Origin: Brevundimonas sp. UBA5866
GTDB lineage: Bacteria; Pseudomonadota; Alphaproteobacteria; Caulobacterales; Caulobacteraceae
DNA: 12,223 nucleotides
Direction: 5' to 3'
Assembly: GCF_002432125.1 (NCBI RefSeq)
Contig: NZ_DJFS01000049.1
Coordinates: 1 to 12,223 of the forward strand
Below, in pieces: positions 1-6,020 of this stretch. The translations under genes and the position numbers were made by a program. Each line of letters opens with the position of its first letter. Positions within the stretch are counted from its first letter, which is position 1. The notes under the pieces were generated by a model. The model was not told the origin of the DNA, made no database searches, and saw only the letters and a program-made list of their open reading frames with translations.

Positions 1-1863
1 TTCCACCGAACGCTCTGCCACAGGTGCCGCGGGGGCCTTTGCGACAGGCGCAGGCGCAGCGACCGGTCGCTTGACAGCTGCGGGCGCCTGCGGTCCTGAA
101 CGGCTGGCCAGTTTCTGCGTCACGACAAAGCGGGCCACCGATCTGGCCAGTTCCTCGGCCTCGGTCGCCAGAGCGTGGCAGGCAGCGGTCGATTGCTCTA
201 CCATCGCGGCGTTCTGCTGGGTAACCTGATCCATCTGGTTCACAGCCGAGTTGACCTGACCCAGGCCCGTGGACTGTTCCTGGGCCGAGGCGGCGATTTC
301 ATTCACCAGAGCATCGATCTGGGCCACTCGCTCAACGATGCGGCGCAGGGCGTCACCGGTCTGTCCGACCAGTTGCACACCTTGAGTCACCTGTTGGCCC
401 GAGGCCGAGATCAGCGACTTGATTTCCTTGGCGGCATCGGCCGAGCGCTGGGCCAGTGCACGCACTTCGGACGCGACGACGGCAAAACCGCGACCCGCGT
501 CGCCCGCACGGGCGGCCTCCACACCGGCATTCAGGGCCAGAAGATTGGTCTGGAAGGCGATCTCGTCGATCACCCCGATGATCGCACCGATGCGGCGGGA
601 CGAATCCTCAATGGCATTCATCGCCTCGACGGCGTTGTTCATCACCACGCCACTGCGCTCGGCGTCAGAGCGGGTACGCAGCACGACCTCGGCGGCTTCC
701 TTTGCGCCCTCGGCGGTACGGCCCACCGTGACGGTGATCTGGTCAAGCGCGGCGGCGGTTTCTTCCAGTGTCGCGGCCTGCTGCTCGGTGCGGTAGGACA
801 GATCGTTGGAGGCCGCGCTGATTTCCTCGGCCCCCATGTGGATCACCGAGACATTGGCGTTCACCAGCGACACAGCCTGCTCAAGGCTTTCGATCGCGGC
901 GTTGAAGTCGGTCTTTAGGGTTACGGCCGACTGCGGGAAGTCGGCGGTGATGCGCCACGTCAGGTCGCCACGGGCCATAGCCTCAAGACCTTCGGCAAGC
1001 GCCGTCACCACCAGTTCATCGTTGCGGCGGCTTTGCTCCAACTCGGCCTCGCGGCGGGCGCGGGCCTCCTCGGCCTCGCGTTGCATGGCCTCGTTGCGGA
1101 CCTTCAGGGCATTCTGCTCGGTCGTGACCTGTTTGAAGTGCGCAACCGCAGAGGCCATCTGGCCGACCTCGTCGGTGCGACCGATCGCGGGAATATCGAC
1201 GTGGGTGTCACCGGCGACCAGACGGCGCGTCGCAAACGCCACGGCGCGCAACGGACGGGCCAGCCCTCTCGTCAGCCAGAAGCCGCAGCCGATGGCCATG
1301 CCCAGCGCCGCGATGGAGCCCACGGCCATCATAATGCGCATCAGATTGGCGATGGTTGCCTGACGCGCCGCCAGGGCCGCCGCTTCCTCGGCGCGGTCAT
1401 CGACCAGCTTCTGAAGGGCCTCGTCCACCGGAGCCAGCAGACCCGAGCTGTCATAGTCCGCCAGATTATCCAGACCGACACCGCGCACGGCTACGGCCTC
1501 GAACCAGGTTTCCACACCGGCGCGGGCCTGTTCCACGGTCGCCTGCGACGCGGGATCCAGAGAGATGTATTCGTCGAGCGCCTTGTTGAAGCTGGAGCGG
1601 TGGTCGCTGACGGCATCGATGGCCGAAGGGATTCGCGACATCACATAGGCGCGCAAGGCGGCATCCTGACGGGACATGTGCAGCTGGGCATGCACGGCCG
1701 CTTGTTGGGCCGCATTGACGCGCTCGACCTCGCGACGGTTCTTCTCGACGCCGCTTACGCCGAAATAGACACCAAGACACATCAACAGGATGGCCGCGAT
1801 AATGCCACCGAAAGCGAAGGTCAGCTTCTGCTGGATCTTCATATTGTTAAGCACGCTCAACAT
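1..1863 (-). CDS. Methyl-accepting chemotaxis protein, C-terminus cut by window edge
   Basis: Transmembrane chemoreceptor that would signal through CheW/CheA to the flagellar motor. The minus-strand frame is open for 621 codons with no stop before the left edge. The ATG at 1863-1861 follows a GGGGGA ribosome site with an 8-nt gap; Met8 has no such site. In order I see TM1 (about residues 16-36), a periplasmic helical region of about 130 residues (4-helix-bundle style, ligand unknown), TM2 (about 170-195), a HAMP domain (about 196-250), a coiled linker rich in Glu/Arg, a second HAMP-like segment (about 290-345), then the MCP signalling domain. Its hairpin tip, about residues 425-465, reads FQTNLLALNAGVEAARAGD then GRGFAVVASEVRALAQRSA, which is diagnostic of the family. 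After about residue 590 comes a low-complexity Ala/Pro tail, as in Caulobacter Mcp proteins; any CheR-docking pentapeptide would lie outside the window. It is transcribed divergently from the FixL-like kinase gene. Family is certain, ligand unknown. Confidence 0.95.
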   Translation of the reverse strand, partial: MLSVLNNMKIQQKLTFAFGGIIAAILLMCLGVYFGVSGVEKNRREVERVNAAQQAAVHAQLHMSRQDAALRAYVMSRIPSAIDAVSDHRSSFNKALDEYISLDPASQATVEQARAGVETWFEAVAVRGVGLDNLADYDSSGLLAPVDEALQKLVDDRAEEAAALAARQATIANLMRIMMAVGSIAALGMAIGCGFWLTRGLARPLRAVAFATRRLVAGDTHVDIPAIGRTDEVGQMASAVAHFKQVTTEQNALKVRNEAMQREAEEARARREAELEQSRRNDELVVTALAEGLEAMARGDLTWRITADFPQSAVTLKTDFNAAIESLEQAVSLVNANVSVIHMGAEEISAASNDLSYRTEQQAATLEETAAALDQITVTVGRTAEGAKEAAEVVLRTRSDAERSGVVMNNAVEAMNAIEDSSRRIGAIIGVIDEIAFQTNLLALNAGVEAARAGDAGRGFAVVASEVRALAQRSADAAKEIKSLISASGQQVTQGVQLVGQTGDALRRIVERVAQIDALVNEIAASAQEQSTGLGQVNSAVNQMDQVTQQNAAMVEQSTAACHALATEAEELARSVARFVVTQKLASRSGPQAPAAVKRPVAAPAPVAKAPAAPVAERSVE

Positions 1864-2046
1864 CACACTCGTCCCCCAAGACCCGCTACACCGGCGTTCC
1901 CGCACCGTCCGTAACGTGCCAAGGCATGAGCGATCCCCCGCGTCCGGCCACGGTTGGCGCAGTGCAATGCATTCAGCGTTTCATTCTGAAGCGCGAAGGG
2001 CATCCGGGGGGTCATTCATAAACCTCGGCAAAGATTAACGACCATC

Positions 2047-2090
2047 TGCCCGTACAAACGTAGGTTTCGGTAAACCGGTGAGTACGGGCA
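2047..2090. repeat. Nested inverted repeat (9-bp outer arms, 5-bp inner arms)
   Basis: TGCCCGTAC (2047-2055) is matched perfectly by GTACGGGCA (2082-2090). Inside the 26-nt interval a second pair, GGTTT (2063-2067) and AAACC (2072-2076), closes a CGGT loop. It lies about 158 bp before the fixL-like start and 184 bp before the chemoreceptor start. It could be an operator for a dimeric regulator or a folded leader/small RNA on either strand. It has no T-run, so a terminator is unlikely. Confidence 0.75.
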
Positions 2091-2168
2091 ATCCCCTATA
2101 TGGCTAAGCCGGATGTCTTACCGAACTGTAGTTGCGTGAGATTTTATTGTTAAGTTGGGCATTTTTAT

Positions 2169-2183
2169 GATAACGATGTTATC
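2169..2183. promoter_or_regulatory. 15-bp palindrome, candidate operator
   Basis: GATAAC-GAT-GTTATC is a perfect 6-bp inverted repeat with a 3-bp centre. It lies in AT-rich sequence about 65 bp before the kinase start, a typical place for an operator or activator site. It does not match the FNR/FixK box (TTGAT-N4-ATCAA). The binding protein is unknown. Confidence 0.5.
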
Positions 2184-2247
2184 CGATTTGCAGTGATGTG
2201 TTCGCTCTGCGGGGGTTGTCCCGGCACCCCGTTCGCCTCAGAAGGGA

Positions 2248-3738
2248 ATGCAACATTGTTCCTCCCATTCCCTTTCTAAGGCCACTGCCATTATTGCCCC
2301 GATTGCCGACTCTGTTGCCGAACCGGTTGCGCCGCCGATCCGCTCGCGTCCGGAACCCATTGGTGTTGCTGTGCGTACGGTCGCCTCGCTCGGTCTGGCG
2401 GCAGGTTCGCTTTCGCCGGGTCTGATGGACAACAGCTATGGACTGGAGCTGCTGGCACCCGTCACCGCAATGGCCGCCACCGCGGCACTGACGGGATGGC
2501 GGACCACGCTCGCCGCACAGCTTCTCGTCTGGGGTGGCTTGGCGGCCTTGAGCCATGCAGGAACGGTGGACGCGGGCCCCGCTCTGGCCACAGGAGCGGC
2601 CTCGGCCATCGTCGCGGCCATAACCCTGGTGGCCTATCGCCCGCGACGCGGCATCTACGGCCTGAACCAGACCACCGAAAGTGCAGTTCTTCGCAGCGTT
2701 CTGGAAGCCGTGCCCGTTGTTCTGCTGAACGGCGAAGGACAGGTCAAACGCGCCAGTAAAGCCTGCGCCTGCATTTTCGGCCTTCCCTCCACACAGATTG
2801 TCGGACAGCCCTTCTCCGAACTGGTGCAGGGTTTCTGCTTCGAGGAACACGCCCATCAGGGATTGGGCTCGCGGTTGATCGAGCCGGATCGCACCAACTG
2901 GCTGGCCAACCGTCCGGACCAGTCCCCCGTGCCGGTCGAGTTGTGGCTGGATCACACGCCGGATGGACCGCTGATCCGTCTGGTGGACCTCACCCCCCGC
3001 CATGCCGCCGATGCGCAGGCCCGCGAGCTGCACTCCCAGCTCAACAAGGTCTGGCGTCTGAACTCTCTGGGCGAGATGGCAGCGACCCTGGCCCACGAAC
3101 TGAACCAGCCCCTCGGTGCCGCCGCCGCCTATCTGCACGCCGCGCAGGAGGACATGAAGGCTGCGGGCCCGTTGGGCGAAAGCGCGCTACGGACCACAGA
3201 CCTCGCCAAGGCGCAGATGCTTCGCGGCGGACAGATCATCCGCCGCATGCGCGAGCTGCTGACGATGGAAATGCGGGCCCTGGAAAAGGAGCGTGTCAGC
3301 CGCGTGGTCGACGATGTTCTGCCCATCCTGACCCTGACAGGTCAGGACCGGAACATCCGCATCACCACCGACATCGCCTTGCCCGACACGGTGCGTATGG
3401 ACCGGATCCAGGTACAGCAGGCCTTGGTGAACCTCGTGCGCAATGCCGTCGAAGCCAGCCCGAACAGTTCGAATGTGCTGATCACAGGCCAGAAAATATC
3501 GGACCGTGCCTATGAAATAGCGGTTGAAGATAGCGGCCCCGGTATTGCCCCCGATCAGGTAGACAGCGTATTCCAACCCATGACCTCCACAAAGTCGGGT
3601 GGTATGGGGCTGGGGCTTTCTGTGACCCGAACCATTGTCGAAAGTCATGGAGGCCATCTACGCGTCGGGGTGTCGCGTTGGGGCGGTGCCCGCTTTTCGT
3701 TTAACCTTACCACTGCCAACCAGGATGCCGAAGAATGA
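2248..3738 (+). CDS. fixL: FixL-like membrane PAS sensor histidine kinase
   Basis: Inner-membrane kinase that should autophosphorylate and pass phosphate to the downstream FixJ-like regulator. The 496 residues show a hydrophobic N-terminus with three or four membrane segments (about 38-58, 65-84, 88-104, 112-130), a PAS domain (about 145-250), a HisKA dimerisation box reading LGEMAATLAHELNQPLGAA with phospho-acceptor His283, and a HATPase domain with N-box NLVRNAVEAS (about 393-402), G1 DSGPGI (about 428) and G2 GGMGLGLS (about 451). Architecture and length resemble Sinorhizobium FixL (recalled as about 505 residues). In a by-eye alignment His201 falls on the FixL haem-ligand histidine and Arg215 possibly on its distal-pocket arginine, but the rest of the PAS domain is diverged, so haem binding is unproven. 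The start is odd: AAGGG sits only 1 nt before the ATG, yet the frame is closed by a TGA at 2194 and has no better upstream start; Met60 would remove the first membrane segment. The stop overlaps the next start (ATGA). Confidence 0.85.
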   Translation: MQHCSSHSLSKATAIIAPIADSVAEPVAPPIRSRPEPIGVAVRTVASLGLAAGSLSPGLMDNSYGLELLAPVTAMAATAALTGWRTTLAAQLLVWGGLAALSHAGTVDAGPALATGAASAIVAAITLVAYRPRRGIYGLNQTTESAVLRSVLEAVPVVLLNGEGQVKRASKACACIFGLPSTQIVGQPFSELVQGFCFEEHAHQGLGSRLIEPDRTNWLANRPDQSPVPVELWLDHTPDGPLIRLVDLTPRHAADAQARELHSQLNKVWRLNSLGEMAATLAHELNQPLGAAAAYLHAAQEDMKAAGPLGESALRTTDLAKAQMLRGGQIIRRMRELLTMEMRALEKERVSRVVDDVLPILTLTGQDRNIRITTDIALPDTVRMDRIQVQQALVNLVRNAVEASPNSSNVLITGQKISDRAYEIAVEDSGPGIAPDQVDSVFQPMTSTKSGGMGLGLSVTRTIVESHGGHLRVGVSRWGGARFSFNLTTANQDAEE

Positions 3739-4349
3739 CGCCATCAGTCTTCATCATTGATGATGATGCGGGGATGCGTGATTCCCTGGTCACTCTGTTG
3801 CGGAGTCAGGGGATCCGTTGCCGCGCCTTTGCCGGGGGCGCAGACTTTCTGCGCGCCATGCCGCAGGACGAGACCGCCTGCGTCGTGACCGACCTGCGCA
3901 TGCCCGAAGTGGATGGATCCGAAGTCGTCCGCCACATCAGTGAAACACGCGGCGCGGCGTGGCCTATCCTTGTCATCACCGCCCACGCCGATGTCCCGCT
4001 GGCTGTCAGCCTGATGAAACAGGGCGTGGTCGATTTCATCGAAAAGCCCTTTGATCCCCAGCGCCTGATCGAAAGCGTTCGCGGCTGCCTGTCCCGCCTG
4101 ACACAGGTTGGCGAGCATCAGCGCATCACCGCGGCGGCGCGCGAGAAGTTCGATCGCCTCACCCCGCGCGAGAGTCAGGTCTTTGACGCCCTGATCGAGG
4201 GTCTGTCCAACAAGGCCATCGCCCAGACACTGGATATCAGCCCCCGCACCGTCGAGGTTTTCCGCGCCAAGGTGATGCAGAAGATGCAGGCCGAAAGCCT
4301 GTCGGACCTGATCAAGACGGGTCTGTTATTGCGCAGTGAAGCGGGCTGA
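3735..4349 (+). CDS. fixJ: FixJ-like response regulator (REC + LuxR-type HTH)
   Basis: DNA-binding response regulator, partner of the preceding kinase. Its ATG overlaps the kinase stop by 4 bp (ATGA), which suggests translational coupling and equal supply. The 204 residues match FixJ length. The receiver domain (about 1-120) has the acidic pocket Asp9-Asp11, phospho-acceptor Asp53 in VVTDLRMP, Thr82 and Lys104 in FIEKPF. The stretch ITAHADVPLAV is very close to the FixJ sequence. The output domain (about 140-198) is a LuxR/NarL-type helix-turn-helix, with LTPRESQVFDALIEGLSNK and ISPRTVEVFRAKVMQKM. In rhizobia and Caulobacter, FixJ activates fixK and genes for micro-aerobic respiration; none of those lie in this window, so the targets here are unknown. 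The gabD gene starts 80 bp downstream on the same strand and is a positional candidate only. Confidence 0.88.
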   Translation: MTPSVFIIDDDAGMRDSLVTLLRSQGIRCRAFAGGADFLRAMPQDETACVVTDLRMPEVDGSEVVRHISETRGAAWPILVITAHADVPLAVSLMKQGVVDFIEKPFDPQRLIESVRGCLSRLTQVGEHQRITAAAREKFDRLTPRESQVFDALIEGLSNKAIAQTLDISPRTVEVFRAKVMQKMQAESLSDLIKTGLLLRSEAG

Positions 4350-4363
4350 GCCGTAATCACGGC
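4350..4363 (+). repeat. Small stem-loop directly after the fixJ stop
   Basis: GCCGT-AATC-ACGGC begins at the base after the fixJ-like TGA. The 5-bp stem has no T-run behind it, so it is at best a weak terminator or an RNA 3'-end stabiliser. Confidence 0.35.
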
Positions 4364-4374
4364 CACTTCCGCCC

Positions 4375-4402
4375 TTGAATACAGAGTGGCGATATCCCTA
4401 AT
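4375..4402 (+). promoter_or_regulatory. Candidate sigma70-type promoter for gabD
   Basis: TTGAAT (4375-4380) and CCTAAT (4397-4402) are separated by 16 bp, each matching 4 of 6 consensus positions. Start of transcription would fall near 4409, giving a leader of about 20 nt before gabD. The match is modest, and gabD may also be read through from fixJ. Confidence 0.3.
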
Positions 4403-4426
4403 TCACTCCACAACGATAGGGAGTGA
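4403..4426 (+). promoter_or_regulatory. Inverted repeat covering the gabD ribosome-binding site
   Basis: TCACTCC (4403-4409) pairs perfectly with GGAGTGA (4420-4426) across a 10-nt loop. The right arm contains most of the gabD Shine-Dalgarno AGGGAG (4418-4423), which lies 6 nt before the ATG. In RNA this would hide the ribosome site; in DNA it would be a 24-bp operator-like site next to the putative promoter. Which applies cannot be told from sequence. Confidence 0.5.
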
Positions 4427-4429
4427 GTC

Positions 4430-5872
4430 ATGAGTGAAAATCGCTTTTTGCGGCAGCAGGCCTTCATTGACGGCCAATGGATCGATGCCGACGGGGGCGA
4501 GACGATCACCGTCACCAATCCCGCGACCGGCGAAGTGCTGGGCACTGTACCGAACATGGGGGCCAGCGAGACGCGCCGCGCCATCGAAGCCGCCGACAGG
4601 GCGATGAAGGAATGGGCCTCGCGCACCGCCGCCGACCGCGCCAAGGTCCTGCGCAAATGGTTTGAGCTGATGCTCGCCAATCAGGACGAACTGGCCCGTC
4701 TGCTGACCGCCGAACAGGGCAAGAGCCTGACCGAGGCGCGTGGCGAGATCGCCTATGCCGCCTCCTTCCTTGAATGGTTCGCCGAAGAGGGCAAGCGCGC
4801 CTATGGCGAGGTTATCCCGACACATGACAAGGGCAAGCGCATCATCACCCTGCGCCAGCCCGTCGGCGTCGTCGGGGCCATTACGCCGTGGAATTTCCCC
4901 TCGGCCATGATCACCCGCAAGGTTGGGCCTGCGCTGGCCGCCGGTTGCGCGGTGGTGCTCAAACCTGCCGCCCAGACCCCCTACAGCGCCTTCGCACTGG
5001 CTGTGCTGGGCGAAGAGGCCGGTCTGCCCAAGGGTCTGTTCAATGTGATCACCGGCTCGGCCAGCGCTATCGGCGGCGAGCTGACCAGCAACGAAACCGT
5101 GCGCAAGATCAGCTTTACCGGCTCGACCGAGGTAGGCCGCACGCTGATGGAACAGTCCGCCCGCTCGATTAAGAAGATGTCGCTGGAACTGGGCGGCAAT
5201 GCCCCGTTCATCGTGTTTGACGATGCTGATATCGACGCCGCCGTCCAGGGCGCGGTCGCTTCCAAATACCGCAATGCCGGCCAGACCTGCGTCTGTACCA
5301 ACCGCTTCTATGTGCAGGCCGGCGTTTATGACCAGTTCGTCGAGAAGATGAAGGTCGAGGTCGAAAAACTCAAAGTCGGCAACGGCATGGAAGAGGGCGT
5401 GCAGGTTGGCCCCCTGATCGACGACAAGGCCATCGAGAAGGTGCAGAAACACCTGGATGACGCCCTCGGCAAGGGTGCGAAACTCCTGACCGGCGGCAAG
5501 CCCCACGAACTGGGCGGCACCTTCTTCCAGCCCACCGTCGTCGCCGACGTCACCCAGGACATGCTGATCTGCCAAGAAGAGACGTTTGGCCCCCTGGCAG
5601 GGGTGGTCCGCTTCGAGACCGAGGACGAGGGTGTGGCCCTGGCCAATGATACCATTTTCGGCCTGGCCGGCTATTTCTACAGCCGCGACATCGGCCGCAT
5701 CTGGCGCGTCGCCGAAGCGATGGAAACGGGCATGATCGGTATCAACACCGGCATCCTCTCGACCGAAGTGGCCCCGTTCGGCGGTGTCAAACAGTCGGGT
5801 CTGGGCCGAGAAGGCAGCCGCCACGGCCTGGAAGATTACTTGGAAATCAAATACCTGTGCCTGGGCATCTAA
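4430..5872 (+). CDS. gabD: NAD(P)-dependent succinate-semialdehyde dehydrogenase
   Basis: Cytosolic enzyme oxidising succinic semialdehyde to succinate, the last step of GABA (and 4-hydroxybutyrate) breakdown into the TCA cycle. At 480 residues it aligns over its whole length with E. coli GabD (482), from LFRQQA-like N-terminus to the GLEDYLEIKYLCLGI C-terminus. Catalytic features: Asn155 in PWNFP, Lys178 in VLKPA, the SFTGSTEVG nucleotide loop, Glu253 in LELGGN, and nucleophile Cys287 in GQTCVCTN with a second Cys at 289. The residue matching E. coli Ser182, which I recall as helping to hold the NADP 2'-phosphate, is Ala181 here (LKPAAQ), so cofactor choice may differ. The start is supported by AGGGAG 6 nt upstream. 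No gabT, gabP or GABA regulator is in the window; the next gene is a metabolite symporter. Activity on related semialdehydes such as glutarate semialdehyde is possible. Confidence 0.92.
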   Translation: MSENRFLRQQAFIDGQWIDADGGETITVTNPATGEVLGTVPNMGASETRRAIEAADRAMKEWASRTAADRAKVLRKWFELMLANQDELARLLTAEQGKSLTEARGEIAYAASFLEWFAEEGKRAYGEVIPTHDKGKRIITLRQPVGVVGAITPWNFPSAMITRKVGPALAAGCAVVLKPAAQTPYSAFALAVLGEEAGLPKGLFNVITGSASAIGGELTSNETVRKISFTGSTEVGRTLMEQSARSIKKMSLELGGNAPFIVFDDADIDAAVQGAVASKYRNAGQTCVCTNRFYVQAGVYDQFVEKMKVEVEKLKVGNGMEEGVQVGPLIDDKAIEKVQKHLDDALGKGAKLLTGGKPHELGGTFFQPTVVADVTQDMLICQEETFGPLAGVVRFETEDEGVALANDTIFGLAGYFYSRDIGRIWRVAEAMETGMIGINTGILSTEVAPFGGVKQSGLGREGSRHGLEDYLEIKYLCLGI

Positions 5873-5897
5873 TCGCAGCCTAGCGGTTTAGACGAAC

Positions 5898-5917
5898 GTC
5901 GATCTCTGCAAATCGAC
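5898..5917. repeat. Inverted repeat 1 in the gabD-transporter gap
   Basis: GTCGAT (5898-5903) and ATCGAC (5912-5917) form a 6-bp inverted repeat around CTCTGCAA. It is the first of three consecutive inverted repeats in this 148-bp spacer. Its symmetry would suit an operator as well as an RNA stem. Confidence 0.5.
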
Positions 5918-5933
5918 ATTCCTCCTGTCAGTC

Positions 5934-5974
5934 TCCCTGATGACGCCCCGCGAAAAGACGGGGTGCATCAGGGA
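5934..5974 (+). repeat. Long stem-loop between gabD and the transporter gene
   Basis: TCCCTGATG (5934-5942) pairs with CATCAGGGA (5966-5974). After one bulged A, CGCCCCG (5944-5950) pairs with CGGGGTG (5959-5965) with one G-T wobble, closing the loop CGAAAAGA. That is 16 pairs in all. No T-run follows, so it is better read as an mRNA-stability or attenuation structure than as a classical terminator. Confidence 0.7.
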
Positions 5975-5979
5975 AACAT

Positions 5980-5999
5980 GGCCGCCTGAGGGGGCGGCC
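5980..5999 (+). repeat. GC-rich stem-loop just before the transporter ribosome site
   Basis: GGCCGCC (5980-5986) pairs with GGCGGCC (5993-5999), with an optional T-G pair inside. It ends 4 nt before the AGGAAGGGA ribosome site (6004-6012). Only two T residues follow, so it is at best a weak terminator. It could modulate expression of the transporter relative to gabD. Confidence 0.6.
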
Positions 6000-6020
6000 T
6001 TACAGGAAGGGAAATCTCCC

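Larger units (their letters stand above)
1864..2247. promoter_or_regulatory. Divergent intergenic region between chemoreceptor and FixL-like kinase genes
   Basis: This 384-bp stretch has no convincing gene. It must carry promoters for both divergent neighbours, but I cannot place -35/-10 boxes with confidence. It is visibly more AT-rich than the coding sequence between about 2110 and 2190. It holds a nested inverted repeat (2047-2090), a short palindrome GGCTAAGCC (2102-2110) and a 15-bp palindrome (2169-2183), described separately. On the minus strand a 12-codon reading frame (2019-1981) preceded by GAGG lies upstream of the chemoreceptor; I regard it as doubtful. Confidence 0.6.

Noticed and set aside
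175..1914. Long plus-strand open frames (e.g. 175-918, 1033-1914) over the chemoreceptor region
   Set aside because: They are antisense to an unambiguous chemoreceptor frame, have His/Gly/Arg-rich composition typical of GC-rich shadow frames and no recognisable domain.
2161..2200. FNR/FixK box before the FixL-like gene
   Set aside because: The palindrome present (GATAAC-GAT-GTTATC) does not fit TTGAT-N4-ATCAA in sequence or spacing.
2198..2425. 75-codon plus-strand frame starting before the FixL-like gene
   Set aside because: No Shine-Dalgarno, overlaps the kinase N-terminus in another frame, and is Arg/Pro/Leu-rich without features.
2179..3138. 319-codon minus-strand frame over the FixL-like gene
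   Set aside because: The plus strand encodes canonical H-box, N-box and G-boxes here; the minus translation has no family features.
4403..5824. 473-codon minus-strand frame over gabD
   Set aside because: It is the antisense shadow of a full-length, well-conserved dehydrogenase; composition is low-complexity and matches no family.
5940..6020. Upstream start for the transporter at 5940
   Set aside because: This 27-codon extension is encoded by stem-loop DNA and lacks a ribosome site, whereas 6021 has a well-spaced AGGAAGGGA.
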